Assembly: GCA_012513725.1 (NCBI GenBank)
Contig: JAAZBQ010000629.1
Span: 1 to 14,624, forward strand
Source: Chloroflexota bacterium
Lineage (GTDB): Bacteria; Chloroflexota; Anaerolineae; UBA1429
Direction of reading: 5' to 3'
Length of the DNA: 14,624 bases
Positions 1-6,453 of this stretch are shown one piece after another (the first letter of the stretch is position 1; every line of letters begins with the position of its first letter). A program made the translations under genes and the position numbers. Below the pieces are notes generated by a model that worked only from the letters and a program-made list of their open reading frames with translations, made no database searches and was not told the DNA's origin.

Positions 1-24
1 GAGCCCGCCGCCGCCGCGGGCTGA
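1..24 (+). CDS. C-terminal end of an upstream gene (partial)
   Basis: In the first forward frame the opening bases read Glu-Pro-Ala-Ala-Ala-Ala-Gly followed by a TGA stop at 22-24. An Ala/Pro-rich C-terminus of an upstream gene is plausible, and the next gene begins 24 bases later with its own ribosome binding site. Bases 2-8 and 16-22 also form a 7-bp GC hairpin over the stop codon. Too little is visible to name a product, and the frame could be chance. Confidence 0.3.
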   Translation, partial: EPAAAAG

Positions 25-48
25 GCGCCCGCGCACCGAGGAGGCCCC

Positions 49-825
49 ATGGAAGACCCTTACGCTGCGGTCGCCGAACGGTACGATCTCTTTTTCGAGC
101 GCCTGGACGCCTATCCCAAAGCCGAAGTGGCCTTTTTTCGTGACGTTCTCGGCGCCGACGCGCCGCGACGGGTCCTGGACTGCGCCTGTGGGACGGGCCG
201 CTACCTGCCGCTTCTCCACTCCCTCGGCCACGACGTGGTGGGCATGGACATCTCGCCGGCCATGCTCGACCGGGCGCGCCGGAACCTCGACGCCCTTGGG
301 CTCGACATCCCCCTGCACCAGGGAGACATGGCCGCTCTGCCCGCCGAGTGGCGCGGCGCCTTTGATGCGGTGACCTGCCTATCCTCCTCGCTCCTCCACG
401 TCCCCAATGAGGCGGCGCTGGCCCGCGTCCTGCGCTCCATGGCTGGCGTTCTCCGGCCCGGGGGCCTGCTGGTGTTGACCCAGGGCACCTCCGACCGGCA
501 GGCGCGGGAGAAGCCGCGCTTTCTCCTGGCCCGGGACGACGCCGTGGTCACCCGGCTGTTCGCTATCGACTATCGCCCTCCCGGCGCCACCTATCACGTC
601 CTCGACGTCTACCACGGCCCGGAGCGCAAGGGCCTCGAGGTCTGGAGCACCGAGTACGCCCGGCTCTGGCTGCGCGACGACTATGCCCGCCTTTTCGAAA
701 AGACCGGCTACACCGACGTGGCCTTTTACGGAGCCTATGACCGCGCGCCCTACGACGCGATGACCAGCCACCGCCTGATCGGCGTGGCCCATCGCCCTGG
801 CCCCCGCGCCGCAATGGGGCTATAA
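49..825 (+). CDS. Class I SAM-dependent methyltransferase
   Basis: A soluble 258-residue protein with the Rossmann-fold methyltransferase pattern. Motif I is VLDCACGTGR (about residues 42-51, the glycine loop that holds S-adenosylmethionine). The acidic residue ending strand 2 is in GMDIS (D67), the motif II/III acidic residue is in QGDM (D93), motif IV is FDAVTC (about 105-110), and the post-motif LRPGG is at 135-139. The C-terminal half (about 150-245) is the variable, substrate-selecting part and resembles the 'methyltransferase domain 25/11' small-molecule enzymes; the methyl acceptor cannot be told from sequence. The start is well supported by GAGGAGG at 38-44, four to five bases before ATG. 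The TAA stop lies inside a TATAAT box (821-826) that may serve the following gene. The family call is firm; the substrate is unknown. Confidence 0.9.
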   Translation: MEDPYAAVAERYDLFFERLDAYPKAEVAFFRDVLGADAPRRVLDCACGTGRYLPLLHSLGHDVVGMDISPAMLDRARRNLDALGLDIPLHQGDMAALPAEWRGAFDAVTCLSSSLLHVPNEAALARVLRSMAGVLRPGGLLVLTQGTSDRQAREKPRFLLARDDAVVTRLFAIDYRPPGATYHVLDVYHGPERKGLEVWSTEYARLWLRDDYARLFEKTGYTDVAFYGAYDRAPYDAMTSHRLIGVAHRPGPRAAMGL

Positions 826-848
826 TGAGTGTGTAGAGTTCCACACAC
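821..848 (+). promoter_or_regulatory. Candidate -10 box with an adjacent inverted repeat
   Basis: A perfect TATAAT (821-826) overlaps the methyltransferase stop codon and lies about 120 bases before the DUF4342 gene. There is no good -35 hexamer at the right distance (TGGCCC at 798-803, 17 bases upstream, is weak). Directly downstream, GTGTGT (829-834) and ACACAC (843-848) form a 6-bp inverted repeat across the expected transcription start, which could be an operator or a short 5' hairpin. This is an inference from position only. Confidence 0.35.
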
Positions 849-945
849 GCAACCGTTGCTCCGCCGGCACCGTATAGCAGTCAGTGGGAACGGCGCGGGC
901 AGATGCTCAGCCGCTCCATAGTGGATAGACAGAGAGGAGTGTGCC

Positions 946-1236
946 ATGAGTGAGGAACAGGGGCCCGAGGAGCGCACGTGGACTGAAGAGATCGACGTGG
1001 CCGCCAACGAGGTGGTGGACACCGTCCGCGAGCTCATCCACCAGGGTAACGTGCGCCGCATCATCATCCGCCGGGCGAACGACGAGGTGCTGTTGGAAAT
1101 CCCCCTGACGGCCGGGGTGGCCGTGGGGAGCGCTATGGCCTTCTTTACGCCCATCCTGGCGGCCGTCGGCGCGCTGGCGGCGCTGCTGGCGTCCGTCAAG
1201 GTGCAGGTCGTTCGGGTGGAGGGCGGCGAAGACTAG
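946..1236 (+). CDS. DUF4342 domain membrane protein
   Basis: A 96-residue protein matching the DUF4342 pattern: an acidic N-terminus with TWTEEIDVAANEVVD (about residues 11-25), a helix ending in ELIHQGNVRRIIIR (29-42), then EVLLEIPLT (47-55). This is followed by one long hydrophobic stretch (about 57-86) that is a likely membrane helix, and a short charged tail. The family is of unknown function and is often found as a stand-alone small membrane-anchored protein in Chloroflexota, Actinomycetota and Firmicutes. The start is set by GAGAGGAG at 931-938, about 7 bases before ATG. It heads the run of small plus-strand genes up to 3880. A GC hairpin (1236-1273) begins at its stop codon, so it may be partly uncoupled from the next gene. 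Confidence 0.85.
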   Translation: MSEEQGPEERTWTEEIDVAANEVVDTVRELIHQGNVRRIIIRRANDEVLLEIPLTAGVAVGSAMAFFTPILAAVGALAALLASVKVQVVRVEGGED

Positions 1237-1273
1237 CGCCCGACCGCCGGCCTGCGCCGACACGCTCGGGCGC
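1236..1273 (+). terminator. GC hairpin after the DUF4342 gene
   Basis: GCGCCCGA (1236-1243) pairs with TCGGGCGC (1266-1273), an 8-bp stem. Inside the 22-base loop CGGC (1248-1251) can pair with GCCG (1256-1259). There is no T-tract, so it is at best a weak or factor-dependent terminator, or an RNA stability element between two genes 62 bases apart. Confidence 0.3.
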
Positions 1274-1298
1274 AGACCCGGGCCGGAGGTGCACCCGC

Positions 1299-1934
1299 AT
1301 GCGACAGACTAGGGACATCAGGCCGTTCGACCGCGTGTCGCTGCGCAGCTTTGGCGACGTGTTGCTGACCCAGGCTCCGCAGCAGTCGCTCGAACTCGAG
1401 GCGGACGAGCAGGTTCTCCGCGTGCTGCGCACCGAGGTCCGGGGCGGCATTCTGTGCATCGAAGCGGATCCCTCGTGGCACTCGCTCTTCCTGCCCAACC
1501 GCCGTGCCACCCTGTGGGTCTCGACGCCGAGCGTGCACGCGCTGGAGGTCTCGGGAGCCGGCAAGATCGTGGTCGACCGGCTGCAGGTGGAGCGTCTCCT
1601 CCTGGTGCTGACCGGCGCCGGCTCGATCCAGGTCGGTCACCTGGAAGCCCAGGAACTGGATGCCGAGGTGGAGGGCGCCGGCACCATCGCCGTCGCAGGA
1701 CGCGTCACCGAGCAGGACATCTCCATGCCCGGGGCGGGCGCCTACCAGGCCCGGGACCTCGAGAGCCAGGTGGCCATCGTCCGGCTGAGCGGCGTGGGCA
1801 GGGCCAGCGTGTGGGTTCACGAGACGCTGGACGCCCGGCTCACCGGGGTCGGGAACCTGGAGTACTTTGGGTCTCCCGAGGTGAGCCTGGAGCGCATCGG
1901 CATCGGTGCGCTGACCCATCGGGGCGCCCGGTAG
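1299..1934 (+). CDS. GIN/DUF2807 domain beta-repeat protein without signal peptide
   Basis: A 211-residue protein of the 'head GIN' (DUF2807, putative auto-transporter adhesin) family. The opening FDRVSLRSFGDVLLTQ (about residues 10-25) is the typical first strand pair. The rest is a series of short beta repeats each marked by G-x-G: VSGAGKI (84-90), LTGAGSI (104-110), VEGAGTI (124-130), MPGAGAY (143-149), LSGVGRA (163-169) and LTGVGNL (181-187), an approximately 19-20-residue spacing expected of a right-handed beta-solenoid. Most family members are exported or lipid-anchored, but this one begins MRQTRDIRPF with no hydrophobic stretch and no upstream in-frame start. GGAGGTG (1285-1291) sits 7 bases before the ATG and supports this start. 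The function is unknown; proposed family roles in surface or polymer contact are inference. Confidence 0.82.
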   Translation: MRQTRDIRPFDRVSLRSFGDVLLTQAPQQSLELEADEQVLRVLRTEVRGGILCIEADPSWHSLFLPNRRATLWVSTPSVHALEVSGAGKIVVDRLQVERLLLVLTGAGSIQVGHLEAQELDAEVEGAGTIAVAGRVTEQDISMPGAGAYQARDLESQVAIVRLSGVGRASVWVHETLDARLTGVGNLEYFGSPEVSLERIGIGALTHRGAR

Positions 1935-1948
1935 CAGGCGCCCGTTTT
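1922..1948 (+). terminator. Intrinsic-terminator-like hairpin at the end of the GIN gene
   Basis: GGGCGCC (1922-1928) pairs perfectly with GGCGCCC (1937-1943) across an 8-base loop that contains the TAG stop codon. It is followed by GTTTT. A 7-bp all-GC stem with a short T-run is the best intrinsic-terminator shape in the window and may separate the GIN and fasciclin genes. Confidence 0.5.
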
Positions 1949-2048
1949 CGTAGCCCGTATTGTCTGCAGCCCGCCTGCACGTTCCCGCCCGTCCTGCCTC
2001 CGCTCGTTCCTCCCCTCCGCTGCGGCGAGGCTGCCAGAGAGGAGCGGC

Positions 2049-2570
2049 ATGGCAAGTATCGTGCAGACCCTGGCCAGCGACAACCGGTTCAGCACCCTCG
2101 CCCAGGCCATCCAGACGAGCGGCGTCGACGAGACGCTGCGCGCCGCAGGGCCCTATACCCTCTTTGCGCCCACCAACGCGGCCTTTGATGCCCTGGATGA
2201 GGAGGAGCGCGACCGCCTGTTGGGCAACGCTGGCCGGCTGCGGCAGGTCCTCGAGTACCACATCCTCCCCGCCCGTCTGAACTGGGCCTTTCTCATCCGT
2301 TCCACCACGGGCAACACCCTGCAAGGAGAGCGCTTGCAGTTCACCTTTGAGTTGCAGGCCGGCGGGAGCCCTACCGACGTTCGCACCGCCTATGTGAACC
2401 GAGCGCCCATCGTGGGTCGCGAGATCCGCGCCACGAACGGCGTCATCTATCCCATCGAGGGCATCCTGGTGCCCCCCGAGCGGTACTCACCCCAGGGGCC
2501 GCCGCCCGCCAAGGGAACCCCGGGCGCGGGCGAACAGCCGCCCGCTGACGTCGGCCCGACCGACCAGTAG
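2049..2570 (+). CDS. Fasciclin (FAS1) domain protein without signal peptide
   Basis: A 173-residue single-FAS1 protein. The H1 box YTLFAPTNAAFDAL spans about residues 36-49, the conserved Tyr-His of VLEYHILP is at 70-71, and the H2 box ATNGVIYPIEGILVPP is at 128-143. A Pro/Gly-rich disordered tail (about 144-173) follows. FAS1 domains mediate adhesion or protein-protein contact and are nearly always secreted, yet the N-terminus here (MASIVQTLASDNRFSTL) is the first FAS1 helix itself, with no signal peptide or lipobox. The protein is therefore predicted cytoplasmic unless exported by another route. The start is fixed by AGAGAGGAG (2036-2044), 4 bases before ATG. It follows another usually exported family that also lacks a signal, which makes the pair noteworthy. 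The domain call is firm; the role is unknown. Confidence 0.88.
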   Translation: MASIVQTLASDNRFSTLAQAIQTSGVDETLRAAGPYTLFAPTNAAFDALDEEERDRLLGNAGRLRQVLEYHILPARLNWAFLIRSTTGNTLQGERLQFTFELQAGGSPTDVRTAYVNRAPIVGREIRATNGVIYPIEGILVPPERYSPQGPPPAKGTPGAGEQPPADVGPTDQ

Positions 2571-2682
2571 CGTTCGACGTCTCGGCCTTGCCGGCCGGTC
2601 CTCGACGGCGTGCGTCGTGGCCCAAAGCGCCCCGGGGGCCGGCCGAACGCATGACCATGCACCGTGGTTCTGGCTTGCTGGC

Positions 2683-2711
2683 TTGCGGTTTTCCTCCAAC
2701 TGCGGTACAAA
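2683..2711 (+). promoter_or_regulatory. Candidate sigma-70-type promoter
   Basis: TTGCGG (2683-2688) and TACAAA (2706-2711) are separated by 17 bases, about 60 bases before the start of the 160-residue gene at 2771, in the least GC-rich part of the 200-base gap that follows the fasciclin gene. Each hexamer has two mismatches to consensus, so this is only a moderate candidate. Confidence 0.35.
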
Positions 2712-2770
2712 CTACCCACGTAACCATTGTGCGCCTGCCTCGAATCGCCGATGACCTGAGGAGGACCTGC

Positions 2771-3253
2771 ATGGCCCACACCGACTCAACCCCCGTCTAC
2801 CACGGCATGACGAAGCACTGGGACCGCGAGGCAGGTTATGCGCTCTGGTTGCCCAGCGACTGGGTGCGCTACGACCTGGCGGACGAGCGCGATGGCGCCA
2901 TCTATACCCCCTACTCCGACCGTCACGACACCTGCTTTTCCGCCGAGAAGCGCAAGCTGGAAGTTTCCGTCCGTGCCAAAGACATGCACATCCTGCGCCA
3001 GGGGTTCCGGGAGGGCCTCGACGCCCTGCCCGGGGTGGAGGTCGAGTCGCAGGATGAGACCATCACGTCGTCGCTCCTGACCCTCGAGGCGCAGTTCACC
3101 TTTCTCGAGGGGGAAGCGCGCCGCAAGCGTTGGGTGCGCGTGGTCTACTGGGGCAACGGCCAGCTGATTCTCATCGCCCAGGGCGCCACACCCCAAGAGT
3201 TCGACTACTGGTTGCCCATGTTCTTCAACACCATGATGACCGTCGAGCTCTAG
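2771..3253 (+). CDS. Uncharacterised soluble protein, possibly PsbP/Mog1-like fold
   Basis: A 160-residue protein that I do not recognise with certainty. It has no signal peptide or membrane segment. The early GYALWLPSDWVRYDL (about residues 22-36) is a 'hydrophobic strand, Pro-Ser-Asp-Trp' turn like the start of PsbP/DUF1795-type alpha/beta sandwich proteins. It is followed by a helix around 70-86 (MHILRQGFREGLDAL) and several beta strands (101-113, 121-137), ending in an aromatic helix (142-154). This fold guess is inference. The ATG at 2771 is chosen over earlier in-frame ATGs (from 2588) because TGAGGAGGA (2757-2765) lies 5 bases upstream and the preceding stretch reads as low-quality Arg/Pro-rich sequence. 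Fifteen bases separate its stop from the zinc-ribbon gene, so the two are probably one transcript. Confidence 0.7.
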   Translation: MAHTDSTPVYHGMTKHWDREAGYALWLPSDWVRYDLADERDGAIYTPYSDRHDTCFSAEKRKLEVSVRAKDMHILRQGFREGLDALPGVEVESQDETITSSLLTLEAQFTFLEGEARRKRWVRVVYWGNGQLILIAQGATPQEFDYWLPMFFNTMMTVEL

Positions 3254-3268
3254 ATCCGGAGAGCCCCG

Positions 3269-3880
3269 ATGACACCCACCGAGATCACCTGCCCCTACTG
3301 CAACGTCCCCGGAGACGCGGCGGACGGGGTTACCTGGCACCGTTGCGAGGCGTGCGGACGGCTGTTGAGCGCCGCCGCTCAGCGCGCCTATGCCCGCGGC
3401 CACGCGCACTATGAGGAGGCGCTGGAGGGCGAGCTGACCCCGCTGAACCCCAAGCGCCCCGGGCGGGTGCGCGAGCGTGCCGACGCGGCCACCATCCAGG
3501 CGTACCAGCAGGCCCACTCTTCGCTGGAGCTGGCGTTCCAGTCGGACCTGCCCGAGTCGCAGCGCAGTGAAGGGCTCCTGGCGATGGCCGAGATCACCCA
3601 GGTACTCGCCAAGCGCGACCTCTTGTCGCCGCTTGAGGCGAACTACTGGGTCAAGGTACTCGTCGAGCACAACACCCTCGCCGAGCAGGCCGACCTGGCA
3701 GCCAAGTTGGCGGAGGCCGACGCCGGCCCTTTACGCCGCTGGCGTTGGCAACTACGCCAGCGGCAGCTCGCCAAGGCGCTGACGACCCTCCGCCGCGAGA
3801 TCGCCGATCTGGAAGAGACGATTGCGTTCGTCGAGCCGCCCCACGCCCGCGGCCACCTGGACGCCACGGACGCCGGCTGA
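3269..3880 (+). CDS. Zinc-ribbon protein with helical C-terminal region
   Basis: A 203-residue protein. The N-terminus carries two Cys pairs, CPYC (residues 8-11) and CEAC (26-29), spaced 14 residues apart as in a single zinc ribbon. The remainder is mostly helical: about 35-55, then 73-130 with an Ala/Leu/Glu-rich pattern, and 135-190, which includes a basic segment (GPLRRWRWQLRQRQLAKAL) and may form a coiled coil. No membrane segment or signal is visible. The family is not recognised; zinc ribbons of this kind usually bind nucleic acid or protein, and nothing here chooses between them. The start has CGGAGAG (3257-3263) about 5 bases upstream. It is the last gene of the plus-strand run and is followed 30 bases later by a perfect hairpin. 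Confidence 0.72.
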   Translation: MTPTEITCPYCNVPGDAADGVTWHRCEACGRLLSAAAQRAYARGHAHYEEALEGELTPLNPKRPGRVRERADAATIQAYQQAHSSLELAFQSDLPESQRSEGLLAMAEITQVLAKRDLLSPLEANYWVKVLVEHNTLAEQADLAAKLAEADAGPLRRWRWQLRQRQLAKALTTLRREIADLEETIAFVEPPHARGHLDATDAG

Positions 3881-3910
3881 GCCCACGAACGGCGGGCCAC
3901 CGATCCATAC

Positions 3911-3950
3911 GAACGCCTCCCGACGGCCAAAGAACCGTCGGGAGGCGTTC
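3911..3950. terminator. Perfect 16-bp hairpin between convergent genes
   Basis: GAACGCCTCCCGACGG (3911-3926) and its exact reverse complement (3935-3950) enclose an 8-base loop. The hairpin lies 30 bases past the stop of the plus-strand zinc-ribbon gene and 45 bases past the stop of the minus-strand membrane protein gene, so it can end transcripts from both sides. There is no real T-tract on either side. Confidence 0.75.
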
Positions 3951-3995
3951 ATCTGTACGCGGAGATCGGCGGATGGCCCGGGGGCGCCGCCAGGC

Positions 3996-4343
3996 TCAGA
4001 CGAGGGCTTGGATCGCCAGCGCCGCCAGCGCCAGCCCCACCTCTGCCCCCACAACCAGGATCAGCCGCTGGACGAAGCGACCCTTGGCCAACCCGCGCCG
4101 CATATAGTACTCCAGCCCGATGAACGCGCCGACGCCCACCATGGCCATGGCCAGGATCATGACGCGGTCTACGGCGTCCAGCGTCTGCCGATCCCACCGC
4201 CCGCTGTGGGCGCCGGCCAAGGTGAGGACATCCAGGATCGCCTCGCGCCAGAGCACGAGCACAACCAACGATAGCGCCGCAGTGACGGGCCAGGCCAGCA
4301 CGTATAGCGCCCGTTGCCCCCAGGGCGTGCGCTCAGTGGCCAT
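3996..4343 (-). CDS. Small three-helix membrane protein of the importer operon
   Basis: A 115-residue integral membrane protein that I do not recognise. Three hydrophobic segments are visible: about residues 12-32 (ending before WREAILD), 61-79 and 91-113, with a short polar loop (44-60) and a basic loop (81-90, RRGLAKGR). The start at 4343 is preferred over an upstream in-frame ATG at 4376 because it overlaps the ATPase F stop by 11 bases (ATGGCCACTGA), a classic coupling arrangement, and because the upstream extension would lie wholly inside the ATPase gene. As the last gene of the Opp/Dpp operon it may help assembly or stability of the transporter, but it could equally be an unrelated hitchhiker. 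No catalytic motif is visible. Confidence 0.7.
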   Translation of the reverse strand: MATERTPWGQRALYVLAWPVTAALSLVVLVLWREAILDVLTLAGAHSGRWDRQTLDAVDRVMILAMAMVGVGAFIGLEYYMRRGLAKGRFVQRLILVVGAEVGLALAALAIQALV

Positions 4344-5379
4344 CGGTCCCGGTGACGCCGCGAAGCGAGAGCTCACCGGCTCGGTGACAGGCCACCCAGT
4401 GGTCGGGGCTCAGCTCCGCCAGCGCCGGCTCCTCGGCGCTGCAGCGGTCGATGGCGTACCGGCAGCGAGGGTGAAAGTAGCAGCCGGAGGGCGGGTTCGC
4501 CGGGCTGGCGACCTCGCCGGGCAGCTTGATCGGCCGCCCGCGCTTTCGCGGATCGGGCTTGGGCACCGCCGCCATGAGGGCCTCGGTGTAGGGGTGCTTG
4601 GGGTCATAGTAGAGATCGTCGGTCTCGGCCAACTCCACCAGCTTGCCCACGTACATCACCGCGACCCGGTCAGAGATGTGCTCCACCACGCTCAGGTCGT
4701 GGGCGATGAACAGATAGGTGAGGTCGAACCGCTCCTGCAGGTCCTCCAAGAGATTGAGGACCTGCGCCTGGATGGAGACGTCCAGCGCGCTGACCGGTTC
4801 GTCGCAGATGATCAGCTCGGGGTTCAGGGCCAGCGCCCGAGCGATGCCGATGCGCTGCCGCTGGCCGCCGGAAAAGGCGTGGGGATACCGGCTCATGTAT
4901 TCGGGCCGCAGCCCCACCACCCGCAACAGGTCCGCCACCCGATCCTGCAGCTCTTGCCCGTGGGCGATGTTGTTGATGAGCAGCGACTCGCCCACCAGCC
5001 GGCCGACGGTCATCCGCGGGTTCAGGCTGGAAAAGGGGTCCTGGAAGATGATCTGCATGTTGGGGCGCACGGGTTGCAGCTCGGCGCGGGTCATCTGGGC
5101 CAGGTCGATCCAGCCCAGGTTGGGGTCCCGAAAGTGGATCTCCCCTTCCGTCGGGTCCAGCAGGCGCAGTATGGTGCGGCCGGTGGTCGTCTTGCCGCAC
5201 CCGGACTCGCCCACCAGCCCGACGGTGTCGCCCTTGCGTACAAAGAGGTTCACCCCGTCCACGGCGCGCACCGAGCCCACCTCCTTGCGCAACACCCCGC
5301 GCCGGATGGGAAAGTGCTTCTTTAGCCCTTTGACCTCCAGGAGCAGGTCGTCACGGTTTGGCTCAGCCCTCGTGGACAT
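4333..5379 (-). CDS. oppF: Peptide/oligosaccharide ABC importer ATPase, OppF/DppF type
   Basis: A 348-residue nucleotide-binding subunit that, paired with the neighbouring ATPase, powers uptake at the cytoplasmic face. Walker A is GESGCGKT (residues 57-64), the Q-loop is IIFQDP (Q113), the signature FSGGQRQR is at 169-176, Walker B LIICDEP is at 189-195 and the switch His is H227. The C-terminal oligo-HPY domain begins around KHPYTEALM (261-269) and carries four cysteines (C300, C306, C313, C331) in the GCYFHPRC context, the arrangement that binds an iron-sulfur cluster in known members. The start overlaps the upstream ATPase gene by 17 bases, with GAGGGAG just before ATG. The symbol is a family label; the substrate could be peptides or oligosaccharides. 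Confidence 0.92.
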   Translation of the reverse strand: MSTRAEPNRDDLLLEVKGLKKHFPIRRGVLRKEVGSVRAVDGVNLFVRKGDTVGLVGESGCGKTTTGRTILRLLDPTEGEIHFRDPNLGWIDLAQMTRAELQPVRPNMQIIFQDPFSSLNPRMTVGRLVGESLLINNIAHGQELQDRVADLLRVVGLRPEYMSRYPHAFSGGQRQRIGIARALALNPELIICDEPVSALDVSIQAQVLNLLEDLQERFDLTYLFIAHDLSVVEHISDRVAVMYVGKLVELAETDDLYYDPKHPYTEALMAAVPKPDPRKRGRPIKLPGEVASPANPPSGCYFHPRCRYAIDRCSAEEPALAELSPDHWVACHRAGELSLRGVTGTDGH

Positions 5380-6436
5380 CGTCTTCTCCCTCTTCCGAGT
5401 ACAGGAAGCAGCGGACGCCGTGCCCCTCGGCCACCTGCGTCAGCGCGGGCACCCGCACATCACAGAGGCCGGCCATCATCGCGTCGCAGCGCGGATGGAA
5501 CGGGCAGCCGACGACCTCCGCGTACGGGTCCGGCACCACCCCGCGGATCGGTTTGAGGCGGTCGCGCGAGCGGCTCCCCACCCGGGGGATCGATTGCAGC
5601 AGCGCCTTGGTGTAGGGGTGCTGGGGGTTGTAGAACAGGTCGTCGATCGACGTTTCCTCGACCACCCGCCCCAGGTACATCACGGCGACGCGGTCGCACA
5701 TCTGCGCTACCACCCCGAGGTTGTGGGTGATAAAGATGATGGTCATGCCGATCTCGGCCTGCAGTTCGCGCATCAGGTCGAGGATCTCGGCCTCGGTGGT
5801 CACGTCCAGTGCCGTGGTGGGCTCGTCGGCGATCAGGATATCGGGCGTACACGAGAGGCCCATGGCGATCATGGCCCGTTGGCGCATGCCGCCGGAGAGC
5901 TCGTGGGGATACTGCGTCACCGTGCGCTCCGGGTTGGGCATGCCCACGCGGCCCAGGATCCGAACCGCCCGCTCCTGGGCCTGGTCGCGCGAGAGGCCCT
6001 GGTGCAGGAGGACTGCCTCCATGATCTGGTTGCCGACCGTGTACGAAGGGTTCAGCGAGGTCATCGGCTCCTGGAAGATCATGGCGATCTCCCCGCCGCG
6101 GATGGAGCGTATGTCGTCGCCCATGGGGTCCAGCGTCGTCAGATCGATGGACGTTGACGCCGAGCCCTTGGTCGCCTGGCCCCGCCTGAAGTAGATCTCG
6201 CCGCCGACGATGCGTCCCGGCTTGGGCACCAGCCGCATCGTTGAAAGCGCCGTCATGCTCTTCCCGCAGCCCGACTCTCCCACCACGCCCATAACAGAAC
6301 CCGTCGGCACCGACAGGGTCACCCCGTTGAGGGCCCGGGAGATGCCCAGGTCCGTGTAAAAGTACGTCCGCAGGTCGCGGATTTCCAGCACGTTGCCATC
6401 GGCTTGCGCACGCGGCGATCCCTGTGGCCTGGTCAT
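5363..6436 (-). CDS. oppD: Peptide/oligosaccharide ABC importer ATPase, OppD/DppD type
   Basis: A 357-residue ATPase and the partner of the OppF-type subunit. Walker A is GESGCGKS (53-60), the Q-loop is IFQEP (Q122), the signature LSGGMRQR is at 180-187, Walker B ILIADEP is at 200-206 and the switch His is H238. The MRQR signature and the DEPTTALDVT continuation are typical of the D subunit. The C-terminal oligo-HPY part has HPYTKALL (273-280) and cysteines C311, C317, C325 and C343, again the iron-sulfur pattern. A Ser/Thr/Gly-rich insertion (about 86-105, after IYFRRGQ) widens the region before the Q-loop. AGGAGGAT lies about 7 bases before the ATG, in a 17-base gap after the permease C stop. 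The D and F subunits are distinct paralogues, as expected for a heterodimeric motor. Confidence 0.92.
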   Translation of the reverse strand: MTRPQGSPRAQADGNVLEIRDLRTYFYTDLGISRALNGVTLSVPTGSVMGVVGESGCGKSMTALSTMRLVPKPGRIVGGEIYFRRGQATKGSASTSIDLTTLDPMGDDIRSIRGGEIAMIFQEPMTSLNPSYTVGNQIMEAVLLHQGLSRDQAQERAVRILGRVGMPNPERTVTQYPHELSGGMRQRAMIAMGLSCTPDILIADEPTTALDVTTEAEILDLMRELQAEIGMTIIFITHNLGVVAQMCDRVAVMYLGRVVEETSIDDLFYNPQHPYTKALLQSIPRVGSRSRDRLKPIRGVVPDPYAEVVGCPFHPRCDAMMAGLCDVRVPALTQVAEGHGVRCFLYSEEGEDDVHEG

Positions 6437-6453
6437 GGCAGCCTATCCTCCTG

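Noticed and set aside
2..22. GC hairpin at the window start considered as a terminator
   Set aside because: It has a 7-bp stem over a putative stop codon with no T-tract, and the upstream context is missing, so it cannot be judged.
1233..2324. Long open frame on the minus strand (363 codons)
   Set aside because: It is antisense to the GIN and fasciclin genes, which have clear domain motifs and ribosome binding sites. Its translation is Gly/Arg/Ala/Gln-rich with no recognisable domain, as expected for an antisense frame in GC-rich DNA.
2786..3670. Long open frame on the minus strand (294 codons)
   Set aside because: It lies antisense to the 160-residue and zinc-ribbon genes and spans their junction. 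No motif or ribosome binding site supports it.
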